Below are positions 32,386-40,256 of a stretch of DNA of 64,000 nucleotides, in pieces. The DNA is taken from positions 49,097 to 113,096 of the IMG/VR virus record IMGVR_UViG_3300014501_000001, one strand, 5' to 3'. This DNA comes from a virus. How positions within the stretch are numbered: position 1 is the stretch's first letter; the number at the start of each line of letters is the position of its first letter. Both the position numbers and the translations under genes were made by a program. The notes under the pieces were generated by a model. It was given only the letters and a program-made list of their open reading frames with translations. It did no database searches and was not told the origin of the DNA.

Positions 32386-33030
32386 CCGCCGCCTGGCCGC
32401 GTTCTTTGCGCGGCGTGCCGCACTTCTTTGCGCAAGGCGCGCGCTGTCGCTAATCCGCGAGCATTCCCGGCATCGGCGCGTGCCCTTCTTGTCCACGTAG
32501 GTGTTCGCCGGGGTGAACTCATGCCCGTGGCAGCAGTGCGTTCTCCCTTCGACTCGCCGTGGCGGGATGCTCAGGTCTTTCACGCCGTGGCAGGTCCGGC
32601 ATTGCCGACTGCCAGGCTGCGCCGGCGGAGTGTAGGTGTTCTCGGGCGTGAACTCATGGCCATGCTTGCAGTGGGTCTTGTTGGCCATGTGGTGGGTACC
32701 GTGGCGTACCCGGTCAAGCACGTTCTCGCGCCGGGTGTCGTAGGAGAGGTTGCTGAGCGCGCTATTGCCCGGATCACCGTCGCCGTGCAGGACTTCCTTA
32801 CCGGGTGACAGCGGACCCAGGAACGCTCGTGTCACAAGGTTGTGCACGCTCCGGCGCTCAGACTGGCCCGCTCCCCTGCTGAGAGAGACGTACGGGTAGC
32901 CCTGCGGATCTATCGACGGCTTCTTGAGCCGTTCGCGCTTGACTCCCCATACCCGGCCGAAGTTGCTGACGTCATAACTTCCCTCGTAGCCGGGGACTGG
33001 CTTCCAGATTTCGGGCGTACCATCGCTCAT
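32356..33030 (-). CDS. HNH homing endonuclease with NUMOD4 and zinc repeats
   Basis: A 224-residue minus-strand protein. Residues 6-70 are a NUMOD4-type module (EIWKPVPGYEGSYDVSNFGRV...SLSRGAG). Residues 70-110 are an HNH_3-type nuclease (VHNLVTRAFLGP, VLHGDGDPGNSALSNLSY, TRRENVLDRVRHGTHH). Then come two copies of a C-H-G-H-EFTP-x-NTY...C-x2-C zinc repeat (about 118-145 and 165-190). Its 3' end overlaps the end of the giant tail gene by 30 nt. It sits between two tail genes in the opposite direction, a typical free-standing homing gene. Confidence 0.85.
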   Translation of the reverse strand: MSDGTPEIWKPVPGYEGSYDVSNFGRVWGVKRERLKKPSIDPQGYPYVSLSRGAGQSERRSVHNLVTRAFLGPLSPGKEVLHGDGDPGNSALSNLSYDTRRENVLDRVRHGTHHMANKTHCKHGHEFTPENTYTPPAQPGSRQCRTCHGVKDLSIPPRRVEGRTHCCHGHEFTPANTYVDKKGTRRCRECSRISDSARLAQRSAARRAKNAARRRLPAQDVLSI

Positions 33031-33074
33031 GTCGGTCTCCTATCCAGATCGGCCGAGCCCGGGACGGTCTAAGC

Positions 33075-33110
33075 CGCCGTCGCCGGGGTTTTTCGTACCT
33101 CTATTCTAGC
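33075..33110 (-). promoter_or_regulatory. Shared HNH-gene leader, promoter-like
   Basis: On the minus strand GCTAGAAT (33110-33103) is followed by GTACG, AAACCCC and GGCGACGGC, the same order as upstream of the + strand HNH gene at 15580. Lies about 75 nt before the HNH start codon. TAGAAT is a plausible -10; a -35 was not evident. Confidence 0.5.
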
Positions 33111-33137
33111 GCAAGATCGCCGGGAACGGGGTGAGCG

Positions 33138-34301
33138 ATGCCCCTCCCGGTGCTCCCTGTTGCCACGACCTGGAGCAGCGAGGAGTTGGTTCTCGCACCC
33201 GCTCTCCGGGCGCAGGTATCCAACGCCGTGGCCCTGCTGGCGGCGCGGCCCATGTTCATCGGCACCCAGACCGCCGCCAACCAGGTGATCATCGACTCGA
33301 CCACCACAACTATCACGCTCGATACCGAGTTGGCTGACACATGGTCTGGCCACCAGATCGACACCGACCCGTCCCGGTACTACGGAATGCTGCCCGGTTA
33401 CTACCTGTGCGAGGCCACGGTCCCGCTGGTGGACACCGGCAGCCCCGGAACGGGCACCCTGTCAGCGCAGATCGGCGGCGTCCAGGCAGGCGGCGCGCAA
33501 ACCTACTTCGGCGGGATGCGGACCCCGAACAACAACGGGCACGCCACGACGGCGACCGCGGCGAAGCTGATGGTCATGCAGAACGTGGGCTACGGGACCG
33601 GGGACTACATCCAGGCAGCCGTCTTCCAGTCCTCCGGCAGCCTCCAGTCCCTGACTAACAGCGCCACGAAGTTCCCGTACCTGTCGGCCCGGTGGGCGGG
33701 CGCGATCGCGGGCACGCAGCCGCTGATCGTGCCGACGAACGACGCCTGGCCCGTCCCGCCCACGCTGCTCGGGCACGTTTTCATGAATAAAAACGTGAGA
33801 GATACAATTTCCTACCTCATCTACCCGCCCGTGTTCGAGGCGCAGCAGGCCGCCAACCAGGCCCTCGCCTCCCAGTCCTCCGTCCCCGCCACCGGGACGA
33901 CGATCACGATGGGCAGCAACTCGGCCAGCGCCATCTCCGCGGATACCTACGGCGCGTGGTCCAACACCACGAACACGTGGACCGCCCCCGTCCCCGGCCT
34001 CTACTATGCCTACGGCCAGGTCGGGCTGACTACCGCCGCCGGCGCGGTGTCGCACGCCGCCGGGCTCACCGTGAACAGCGCCAACTACAACTCGGGGAGC
34101 ACTTACACGATCTGGGGCGGGACGATGGCCGCCGGCGCCTCCACCGTGAGCGTCAACAACGTGCGGCGGCGGCTGCGGCTCAACGCAGGCGATACGATCC
34201 AGCTCGCCGGGTTCTACAACGACTCCACCTCGGCCAACGGCTCACTGAACGTGGCCGGGGCGTGGCGGTCCAGGCTGATAGTCGTCTGGGAAGCTGCCTG
34301 A
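33138..34301 (+). CDS. Minor tail protein with repeated jelly-roll-like domain
   Basis: A 387-residue protein at ATG 33138. N-terminal trimer-forming segment (ELVLAPALRAQVSNAVALLAARP). Two similar beta domains follow: IDTDPSRYYGMLPGYYLCEATV (about 75-190) and TWTAPVPGLYYAYGQVGL...RRRLRLNAGDTIQLAGFYN (about 270-387), resembling C1q/TNF-like jelly rolls used in phage receptor-binding proteins. Separated from the giant tail gene by the HNH insertion. Confidence 0.65.
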   Translation: MPLPVLPVATTWSSEELVLAPALRAQVSNAVALLAARPMFIGTQTAANQVIIDSTTTTITLDTELADTWSGHQIDTDPSRYYGMLPGYYLCEATVPLVDTGSPGTGTLSAQIGGVQAGGAQTYFGGMRTPNNNGHATTATAAKLMVMQNVGYGTGDYIQAAVFQSSGSLQSLTNSATKFPYLSARWAGAIAGTQPLIVPTNDAWPVPPTLLGHVFMNKNVRDTISYLIYPPVFEAQQAANQALASQSSVPATGTTITMGSNSASAISADTYGAWSNTTNTWTAPVPGLYYAYGQVGLTTAAGAVSHAAGLTVNSANYNSGSTYTIWGGTMAAGASTVSVNNVRRRLRLNAGDTIQLAGFYNDSTSANGSLNVAGAWRSRLIVVWEAA

Positions 34302-34302
34302 A

Positions 34303-34812
34303 ATGTCCCTCTCGCCGCCGCTTATCCCGGTGTTCCCGGCCGGCTATGGCCCGCTCCCGGCCGATTTTGATACCTGGGTGCAGGATTCCTTCGGGTTTCT
34401 CACCGCGCAGGTCGTATTCCGCGCCGAGCAGCACACCACCCAGACCCTCAACGGGTTCACGCCCATCACCTACGACACGATCCTGGAGGACCCCTACTCG
34501 GGGTGGAATGCTTTCACTGGCGAATGGCTGGCACCATTCAGCGGCTGGTACGAGATCACCCTCGGGCACTCGATCGCCACGGCGACCGTGATCACCGAGG
34601 CGGTCCCGGAGATCAGCGGGACCTTGTACGAGATGTCGGAGGTCACGTGCACGAGCTCCAATGAGGGCGGCACGAGCGCGTCGCTGCTGGCGTCCATGGT
34701 CGGCGGGATCGACTACGTGCGGGGAGTGGCCTGGACCTCGGCGTCGGTGAGCATTGACGTGTCGTCAGAGGGCCGGGTTCCGTGGATCGAGGTCAGTTTT
34801 ATATCGCAATGA
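34303..34812 (+). CDS. Minor tail protein, jelly-roll-like
   Basis: A 169-residue protein starting 1 nt after the previous stop. AGYGPLPADFDTWVQDSFGFLTAQVVFRAEQ, then FTGEWLAPFSGWYEITLGHSIAT, the same theme as the domain in the gene before (APxxGxYEI). Likely a co-expressed tail tip protein. Confidence 0.6.
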   Translation: MSLSPPLIPVFPAGYGPLPADFDTWVQDSFGFLTAQVVFRAEQHTTQTLNGFTPITYDTILEDPYSGWNAFTGEWLAPFSGWYEITLGHSIATATVITEAVPEISGTLYEMSEVTCTSSNEGGTSASLLASMVGGIDYVRGVAWTSASVSIDVSSEGRVPWIEVSFISQ

Positions 34813-34914
34813 CCCGTTTTAAGCTGAACTAGTAGCGTGGCGGCCCTGATCACCCTCCTCGTGGTGGTCTTCCACCGTTAGGACGCCAGCGAGGCCGGCA
34901 AGCCCTTTGGAGAG

Positions 34915-35184
34915 GTGGCGAGTTTGCGTTGGGGTACATGGTGGCTGGTAATCAAGGACATCCTGCTGACCGGGCTTGGCATCTTGACGATCTGGTCTCA
35001 GATCCGCTCAGCGCACCCGGACGGGTTCCTGATCGGCGCGGGCCTGGCTCTCACCGTGCCGTCCGTGGCCGAGCACGTGAGGGCACTGCTGCCAGGGCCT
35101 GGCGCTTCGCCCACCTTGCCGTCGTCGCCTTCTTCTGGGGAGCAGGCATCACCGCCATCGCCTGGGGGGCAGTCCGGTGAATGA
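34915..35184 (+). CDS. Membrane protein, holin-like candidate
   Basis: An 89-residue protein, GTG start behind TTGGAGAG. Two hydrophobic segments (WWLVIKDILLTGLGILTIW and GFLIGAGLALTVPSVAEHV) and a Pro/Ser tail. Position just after tail genes and before the lysis region fits a holin or lysis accessory. An overlapping frame (to 35180) carries another hydrophobic stretch (HLAVVAFFWGAGITAIAW). Confidence 0.6.
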   Translation: MASLRWGTWWLVIKDILLTGLGILTIWSQIRSAHPDGFLIGAGLALTVPSVAEHVRALLPGPGASPTLPSSPSSGEQASPPSPGGQSGE

Positions 35185-35578
35185 GATGGAGGCCAGGTTC
35201 CGCGGCGCGAAGGGCGAGCGCGGCGAGCGCGGCGAGACTGGCACGGACGGCCCGCAGGGCTCGGCAGGCGTCATCCCGCCCCGGATCCGCCGCGCGTTCG
35301 CGTACCTGCTGCTGCTCGCGCTCGCGCTCGCGGCAGCGAACCTGTTCTGGTCCTGGCACCTGACAACGGAATCCCAGGCCGCGCAGAGGTCCGCGCAGGC
35401 GATGGCGCACCGGCAGAGCGCGGTAGTCGAGCGCAAGATCTGCACCACGATGCGGGAACTCGCGGCACTGAGGCCCCCGGCCGGGAACCCGGCGGCTAAT
35501 CCAAGTCGAGCCTACGATCAGCGCCTCCACGCGACGCTCGACCAGCTAGGAGCCGACCTGGGCTGCAACTCCCGCTGA
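35177..35578 (+). CDS. Collagen-like membrane protein
   Basis: A 133-residue protein, GTG overlapping the preceding gene. A short G-x-y repeat (GAKGERGERGETGTDGPQG), then one transmembrane helix (AYLLLLALALAAANLFWSW), then a helical periplasm-side domain with paired Cys (KICTTMRELA, DLGCNSR). Common layout in actinophage lysis regions; may act in the envelope, function unproven. Confidence 0.6.
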   Translation: MNEMEARFRGAKGERGERGETGTDGPQGSAGVIPPRIRRAFAYLLLLALALAAANLFWSWHLTTESQAAQRSAQAMAHRQSAVVERKICTTMRELAALRPPAGNPAANPSRAYDQRLHATLDQLGADLGCNSR

Positions 35579-35615
35579 GGACGCACCATCACAAGCCCAT
35601 CACCAGGAGGTACCC

Positions 35616-35807
35616 GTGAGTAACGAGACAACCCCGCGCCGCCATTACAGCGGCGTGAACTTCGGCACCCTGTTCGTCGTCGCCGCGATCCTGTGCTTCA
35701 TCCTCGCGGCGCTGGACGCATTCGGGACCATCAAGATCTCCGGGGGCGCCGCGCTCGGCCTGGTCGCCGTAGGTCTCGCCCTGTGGGCGGCTGCCGGGTT
35801 CGCCTGA
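35616..35807 (+). CDS. Small two-helix membrane protein, holin candidate
   Basis: A 63-residue protein with GTG start behind CAGGAGGTACC. Two transmembrane helices (GTLFVVAAILCFILAALDAFG and GAALGLVAVGLALWAAAGFA) and a short charged N-terminus. Size and topology suit a holin, but actinophages often encode several such proteins. Confidence 0.6.
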   Translation: MSNETTPRRHYSGVNFGTLFVVAAILCFILAALDAFGTIKISGGAALGLVAVGLALWAAAGFA

Positions 35808-35912
35808 CCGTTCCCGCTCACCTGTCCCTGCCGGGCACCCCCGGCGCGTTCCCTCATGCCCGGAGGCGCACCCGCCCCCGGCCCGTTATCACCCAAACCG
35901 AAAGGCACCACC

Positions 35913-36206
35913 ATGGCCTCCATCACCAGCATGTCCTTCGACCAGGCGTCCTACGACCCCGGCGCCACCATGACGCTCACCGTCGAGTACGTGGCCGACA
36001 CCCCGAGCGCGAACCCGGTCACCGGCACCGCTACCGCCGACATCACCAACTCGGGCGGCACGGTCACCGCGACCTCCTCGGCGCCGTTCGTCGTCAACGA
36101 GCCGGTAGCCGCCGGCGATGTGGTCTCCGTCAGCGATGACGGCGGCCGGACCTGGACTGAGGTCAGCGACTCGGGATCCGTCGCTGTCTTCACGGCAGTC
36201 GCCTGA
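35913..36206 (+). CDS. Small beta-sandwich protein
   Basis: A 97-residue protein from ATG 35913 (AAAGGCACCACC upstream). ITSMSFDQASYDPGATMTLTVEYVADT is the Ig-like start found in small phage surface proteins. Longer frame from 35856 is unlikely coding. Perhaps a virion decoration protein. Confidence 0.55.
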   Translation: MASITSMSFDQASYDPGATMTLTVEYVADTPSANPVTGTATADITNSGGTVTATSSAPFVVNEPVAAGDVVSVSDDGGRTWTEVSDSGSVAVFTAVA

Positions 36207-36209
36207 TCC

Positions 36210-36410
36210 GTGCCTGCCGTCCGCGACCGTGAGCATCTCGCCACGGTCGTCATCACTGACGGTGCCGGCGACGTGCGCGCTGTCCGCAGCGCCTCGTTCC
36301 TGGTCCGGTACCGGTACTGCCCGAGGTGCGGGTGGGAACATCTCGCCGAGGACGTAGAGCGGGGCCTGTGGCGCTGCCTGTCGGCTTTCTGCGACTGGAC
36401 CGGGATCTAG
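36210..36410 (+). CDS. Zinc-ribbon hypothetical protein
   Basis: A 66-residue protein, GTG 4 nt after the previous stop. YRYCPRCGWEHLAEDVERGLWRCLSAFCDW is a four-Cys ribbon. Function unknown. Confidence 0.5.
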   Translation: MPAVRDREHLATVVITDGAGDVRAVRSASFLVRYRYCPRCGWEHLAEDVERGLWRCLSAFCDWTGI

Positions 36411-36429
36411 CTGCACACACCCACGCCGC

Positions 36430-36464
36430 ATGCCCGGAGCCGCCGAGGGAGCGGCTCCGGGCAT
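36430..36464 (+). terminator. Strong inverted repeat before the membrane gene
   Basis: ATGCCCGGAGCCG (36430-36442) pairs with CGGCTCCGGGCAT (36452-36464) through a 9-nt loop, a 13-bp perfect stem. No U-run follows, and the ribosome site of the next gene begins 15 nt later, so it may be an attenuator or RNA-processing hairpin rather than a full terminator. Confidence 0.5.
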
Positions 36465-36489
36465 GCCATCTCAGCGCCAAGGAGGCAGC

Positions 36490-37062
36490 GTGAGCGCATA
36501 CCAGCACGTCCCCCATCCCTGGCGCCATCAGCGCGCCCAGGAAGGGCCGGTCAAGGTAGCCGACCAGGGGAAGCAGGGCAGCGCGTTCGCCCGCTTCAAC
36601 TCCGCTGCCGCGCTCAGGATCACCGCTGTCGTCGGCACGATGGTCTGCGGCTACGTCTTCGTGCTCCTGGCCCTGTACGGGCTGCCGACCGCAGTCAAGG
36701 CCGGGCCGTCCGGGATCGTGCTGTGGACCTCCAGCGAGTTCCTCCAGCTATGCCTCCTTCCGGTGATCATCGTGGGCCAGAACTTGCAGGCCAGGGCAGC
36801 CGACGCGCGGGCCGAGGCCACCTACAACGACGCGGAAGCCGTGCTGCACGAGTGCACGCAGCTTCAGGAGCACCTGGCAGTGCAGGACGGCGTGCTCGAG
36901 CGCCTCATCGCCGCCGAGACCTCCCGCACTGAGGCAGCGGCAAGGAGCCTGGCCGCGCCTGCTGAGGTTCTCGCTCCCGCTAAGGGCACCACGGCGGCAA
37001 AGGTAGCTGCGGCGAAGGCAGACGGGCCGAAGCTGCGGGATCCGGGGAAGGGGAAGATGTGA
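36490..37062 (+). CDS. Membrane protein with two TM helices and coiled coil
   Basis: A 190-residue protein from GTG 36490 behind AAGGAGG. Transmembrane segments LRITAVVGTMVCGYVFVLLAL and SEFLQLCLLPVIIVGQNLQ, then a charged helix (AADARAEATYNDAEAVLHECTQLQEHL). This pattern is widespread in actinophage and Streptomyces genomes. It directly overlaps the endolysin gene, so a lysis role (holin or antiholin) is possible. Confidence 0.6.
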   Translation: MSAYQHVPHPWRHQRAQEGPVKVADQGKQGSAFARFNSAAALRITAVVGTMVCGYVFVLLALYGLPTAVKAGPSGIVLWTSSEFLQLCLLPVIIVGQNLQARAADARAEATYNDAEAVLHECTQLQEHLAVQDGVLERLIAAETSRTEAAARSLAAPAEVLAPAKGTTAAKVAAAKADGPKLRDPGKGKM

Positions 37063-37640
37063 AGATCACCGTGCCGGGCCGCTGTCACGTCGGCAACGAG
37101 GGACGGCTTCGCGGCCCCATCTCGATCAGCTACAACTCGCCATGGCCGTGCGCCAACGGCACCCCCGGCGGCTTCATCGCGCCCGCCCGCGGCGTGGTGC
37201 TCCACACCGAGGTCGGCACCGAGGAAGGTACGCGCGCCTGGTTCAACAACCCGGCCGCGCAGGCATCCGCTTTCTTCTCGGTGAGCTTTGACGGCTCCGT
37301 GAGGCAGTACGGTCCCCTTGACGGCTGGATGGCGTGGAGTCAGGCAGAGGGCAACCCGGAGTGGATCGGCGTCGAGCACGAGGACGACGGCAACCCGGCC
37401 ATCCCCTTCTCAGCTGGCCAGATCGCGGCGACGGCGCAGATCTTCGAGGCGACATCGGCTCACTTCGGCTTCCCGCTCGACATCACCGACAACACGGACG
37501 GCCACGGGCTGATCTACCACGGCGCGGGGGGAGTTGCCTGGGGCGATCACCCGGACTGTCCTGGCGACGTCAGGAAGCACCAGCGGCCCGCGATCATCGC
37601 GGTCGCGAAGGCAATCCGCGCGCTCCCCGTGAAGCCGTGA
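37059..37640 (+). CDS. Endolysin, N-acetylmuramoyl-L-alanine amidase
   Basis: A 193-residue protein, GTG overlapping the previous TGA. Amidase_2/PGRP fold: VVLHTEVGT (His49), YGPLDGWMAWSQAEGNPEWIGVEHED, and GLIYHGAGGVAWGDHPDCPGD supplying His154 and Cys167 as zinc ligands. It cleaves the bond between muramic acid and the stem peptide. No wall-binding domain or signal peptide, so export by a holin is expected. Last gene before the strong terminator. Confidence 0.82.
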   Translation: MKITVPGRCHVGNEGRLRGPISISYNSPWPCANGTPGGFIAPARGVVLHTEVGTEEGTRAWFNNPAAQASAFFSVSFDGSVRQYGPLDGWMAWSQAEGNPEWIGVEHEDDGNPAIPFSAGQIAATAQIFEATSAHFGFPLDITDNTDGHGLIYHGAGGVAWGDHPDCPGDVRKHQRPAIIAVAKAIRALPVKP

Positions 37641-37684
37641 GCGCCATGACGTAGGCTGAGCGTCCTCGCATCTGGCTGATAGCG

Positions 37685-37726
37685 AAACCGGCGCCGTCGT
37701 CCTTCGGGGCGGCGGCGCCGGTTTTT
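37685..37726 (+). terminator. Rho-independent terminator after the endolysin
   Basis: An 18-bp stem: AAACCGGCGCCG continues as TCGTCC, with a TTCG tetraloop and the complementary GGGCGG...CGGTTT, followed by TTTTT. Ends the late structural operon. The A-run on the 5' side means it could also work on the opposite strand. Confidence 0.88.
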
Positions 37727-37744
37727 CGCGTTCCCGCAGGCCAG

Positions 37745-37815
37745 GCGCTATGCCCGAATGCTCTCGCTAATGGTGAAAGAGCACGCTTTAAAGAGCTTAG
37801 TGATAGCTTAGCCGC
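37745..37815. promoter_or_regulatory. Intergenic region upstream of serine integrase, attP candidate
   Basis: AT-richer than its surroundings. Contains the inverted repeat TGCTCT/AGAGCA around 37757-37782 and the direct repeat AGCTTAG-TGAT-AGCTTAG just before the start codon. Serine integrase attP sites usually adjoin the gene, so this is the best candidate; a core cannot be identified without attL/attR. Confidence 0.35.
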
Positions 37816-39222
37816 ATGGTCGAACGATGCGCGCTCTATGCCCGCCTCAGCTACGCCCCGGACGGCTCCGTCGAGGCCGTCACCCGGCAGGAGGAGTTCG
37901 CCCGGGGACTGGCCGCCCGGCTGGGGTGGGGAGTCGGCGCGGTTTTCGTGGACAACAGCCTCTCAGCCTGGAAGCGCGGTGTCATCCGGCCCGGCTGGGA
38001 CCGGATGCTGGCCGGCCTCCGATCCGGGGCATGCGACGGCCTGGTTTCCTACCACGGCGACCGGCTCATCCGCAGCGACCGGGGCCTGATCGACCTGTTC
38101 GACATCGCCGAGGAACGCGGCCTGCCGATGGCATCGGTGTCCGGCACCCGCGACCTGTCCAGCCCCGATGACAGGTACATCCTGCGCATCGAGGTCGCCG
38201 GGTACATCAGGGAATCCGACAGCATCTCCCGCCGCGTGAAGGCCGCCCTGGAGCGCAACGCCCGGCTCGGGAAGGCCCGGCCGGGCAGGTACCGGGCCTA
38301 CGGCTACGACCGGGCCGGCATGGAGATCATCCCCGGCGAGGCGGCGGTCGTGCGGGAGATGGCCGCCCGGATGCTCGCCGGCGCCGCGCTCAACTCCGTG
38401 CCCCGCTGGCTCAACGCGGAGAGCGTGCCGACCGTGACCGGAGCCCCGTGGATCCGCGCCACCGTCCGCTCCGTGCTGACCTCCCCGCGCATCGCCGGGC
38501 TGCGGGCACTGCGGGGCGACATCATCGGCCCCGGGCAGTGGCCGGGGATCCTGGACCGGGAAACCTGGGAGGACGTCCAGCAGGTCGTGAAGTCCTGGCA
38601 CTACGGCAAGGGAAGGGGGTCCAGGGTGCCCCGCGCTCACCTGCTCACCGGCATCGCCGCGTGCGGCTCCTGCGGGCGCGGCCTGCGGTCCCTGCGCCGC
38701 AGCGGCCACCCGGACAGGCACATCTACTGGTGCGACAACCCCGCGTGCCCCGGCCCGAAGGTCGCGCGCTCGGAGGAGCACCTGGACGAGTACGTGACCA
38801 CCGCGACGATCACCGTGCTGAACTCGCCGGAAGCCCGCGCCTCCCGGCAGCAGCGGCAGGGCAGCCCCGTGCTCGCCGCGGAGATCGCGGCCCTGGAGAC
38901 CCGGATGAGCGCCGAGCAGGCCGCGATGGACGAGATGCGCGACAGCGGCGACCCCGACTACGACCCGGTACTGGCGATGCGCCGCATCGGGTCGTGGAAA
39001 CGGCGCATCGCCTCGCTGCGGGGGCAGATGGAGGCCACCTCCCGCCAGCGGCTCATCGACGCCACGGGAGAACTCACCCGGGGGCAGTGGGACGGGCTGA
39101 CCCTGGAGCGGCGGCACGCCATCATCTCGGCGCTGTGGGAGGTGACCGTGCTGCCTGCCGCGAGGAAGGGGAGGCAGCCATTCGACCCGGAGTGCGTGCG
39201 GCTGGTGCTGCGGGAGGACTGA
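37816..39222 (+). CDS. Large serine recombinase (integrase)
   Basis: A 468-residue protein. Catalytic domain at 1-150 with YARLS (nucleophile Ser12), FVDNSLSAWKRGVIRPGWDRML, GLVSYHGDRLIRSDRGL and IESDSISRR-type helix E (YIRESDSISRRVKAALERNA). The recombinase domain is at about 150-270 (GYDRAGMEIIPGEAAVVREMAARMLAG...RSVLTSPRIAGLR). The zinc ribbon at about 280-312 reads CGSCGRGLRS...YWCDNPACPG. A coiled-coil follows (EIAALETRMSAEQAAMDEMRD). Length is typical. It mediates attP x attB integration. It lies directly after the late terminator and before a tyrosine recombinase. Confidence 0.9.
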   Translation: MVERCALYARLSYAPDGSVEAVTRQEEFARGLAARLGWGVGAVFVDNSLSAWKRGVIRPGWDRMLAGLRSGACDGLVSYHGDRLIRSDRGLIDLFDIAEERGLPMASVSGTRDLSSPDDRYILRIEVAGYIRESDSISRRVKAALERNARLGKARPGRYRAYGYDRAGMEIIPGEAAVVREMAARMLAGAALNSVPRWLNAESVPTVTGAPWIRATVRSVLTSPRIAGLRALRGDIIGPGQWPGILDRETWEDVQQVVKSWHYGKGRGSRVPRAHLLTGIAACGSCGRGLRSLRRSGHPDRHIYWCDNPACPGPKVARSEEHLDEYVTTATITVLNSPEARASRQQRQGSPVLAAEIAALETRMSAEQAAMDEMRDSGDPDYDPVLAMRRIGSWKRRIASLRGQMEATSRQRLIDATGELTRGQWDGLTLERRHAIISALWEVTVLPAARKGRQPFDPECVRLVLRED

Positions 39223-39306
39223 GCGGGCTGTCCGCAGACGACCAGAGTCAGCGAGAATAGTTCGGCTTTTGCGCGCGGCGCGCTGGGAAGGGCGTTGAGC
39301 CCCCTG

Positions 39307-39312
39307 TATAGT
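39307..39312 (+). promoter_or_regulatory. -10 promoter element TATAGT, leaderless-type
   Basis: TATAGT at 39307-39312 places a start of transcription at about 39319-39320, where the ATG of the tyrosine recombinase lies. No ribosome site is present, so the mRNA would be leaderless, which is common in actinobacteria. The -35 is weak (TTGAGC is too close to serve). Confidence 0.5.
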
Positions 39313-39319
39313 ACGGCTT

Positions 39320-39979
39320 ATGAGCAATTCCCTGACGGGACATGGTTTCGGGCAGCAACCGGGCACTCATGCACCCAACTACGACCGGAAGTTCCCGGCC
39401 GAGCCGCTGAGCCCGGCCGAGGTCGGTGCCATCATCGGCGCATGCTCCCGGAAATCACCGACCGGGATCCGCAATCGCGCGCTGCTGACCCTGCTCTACC
39501 GCTCCGGGCTCCGCGTGTCCGAGATCCTTGCGCTGCGTCCGGCCGACGTGGACATGGCCCGTCGCAGCATCCGGCTGCTGGACACAAAGAGCGGTCACGC
39601 GCAGACGCGCCACTTCCATGCCACGGCCGAGGACGCGCTGGCGCGCTGGATCGATACCCGCAAGGGACTCGGGATCAGGAGCGGCAAGTTGTTCTGCACG
39701 CTCACCGGAACTCCCATGTCCGATGACTACGTGCGCGGCCTGCTTCGGCGACTCGCCGTGAGGGCGTCGATCGACAAGCGCGTGCACCCGCATGGCCTGC
39801 GCCACACCTTCGCCGTGGAACTGGAGCAGGACGGCACTCCGGTCACCGTGATCAGCAAGCTACTCGGGCACTCCAGCGTGGCCGTCACGGCTCGCTACCT
39901 GGATCACCTGACCAACGCACAGGCTGGATCGGCTTTGCAGTCGGCCCAGCTTCCATCCTTGGAGGATTCCGATGACTGA
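39320..39979 (+). CDS. Tyrosine recombinase, catalytic domain only
   Basis: A 219-residue Xer-like protein. All catalytic residues are visible: Arg65 (RSGLRVSEI), Lys90 (LDTKSGHAQ), His158-x2-Arg161 (HPHGLRHTF), His184 (LLGHSS) and Tyr193 (TARYLDH). The usual N-terminal core-binding domain is absent: only about 28 residues precede LSPAEVGAII. It could act as an XerC/D-like resolvase or depend on a partner for DNA binding. Its presence next to a serine integrase is unusual. Confidence 0.85.
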   Translation: MSNSLTGHGFGQQPGTHAPNYDRKFPAEPLSPAEVGAIIGACSRKSPTGIRNRALLTLLYRSGLRVSEILALRPADVDMARRSIRLLDTKSGHAQTRHFHATAEDALARWIDTRKGLGIRSGKLFCTLTGTPMSDDYVRGLLRRLAVRASIDKRVHPHGLRHTFAVELEQDGTPVTVISKLLGHSSVAVTARYLDHLTNAQAGSALQSAQLPSLEDSDD

Positions 39980-40256
39980 GCGGCTGGCACCGCTGAGCGA
40001 GCCGCTGGAGTTCGCCCGGAATCCCAGCACCGGCCGCGTCCACATCATGCGCTGGTGCCCGCGCGATGAGGGCCCGTCCTTTGCCGCACTCACGCTGTCT
40101 GTCCATATCCGGGTACTCTGCGGCGTTGACCTGTGGGGCGCACCGTACGTCGCTGGTGACGGCTTCGCTGACGACGACTTGTGCATCGCATGCGTCCGGG
40201 CGCTCGGTGACCAGCAGTGGCGTGCATTCCACGTTGGCAACCGGGGGCCATCATGA
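39972..40256 (+). CDS. Hypothetical protein after recombinase
   Basis: A 94-residue protein overlapping the recombinase end by 8 nt. Contains VHIMRWCPRDEGPSFAALTLSVHIRVLCGVDLWG and DDDLCIACVRALGDQQW; possible Cys/His metal site. Likely co-transcribed with the recombinase and the following regulator. Confidence 0.5.
   Translation: MTERLAPLSEPLEFARNPSTGRVHIMRWCPRDEGPSFAALTLSVHIRVLCGVDLWGAPYVAGDGFADDDLCIACVRALGDQQWRAFHVGNRGPS

Noticed and set aside
35856-35912. Longer N-terminus for the beta-sandwich protein
   Set aside because: The extra residues are a proline/glycine string typical of untranslated GC-rich leader; ATG 35913 begins the Ig-like fold.
39283-39306. TTGAGC as -35 for the recombinase promoter
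   Set aside because: Only 6-7 nt from TATAGT, too close for a -35/-10 pair.
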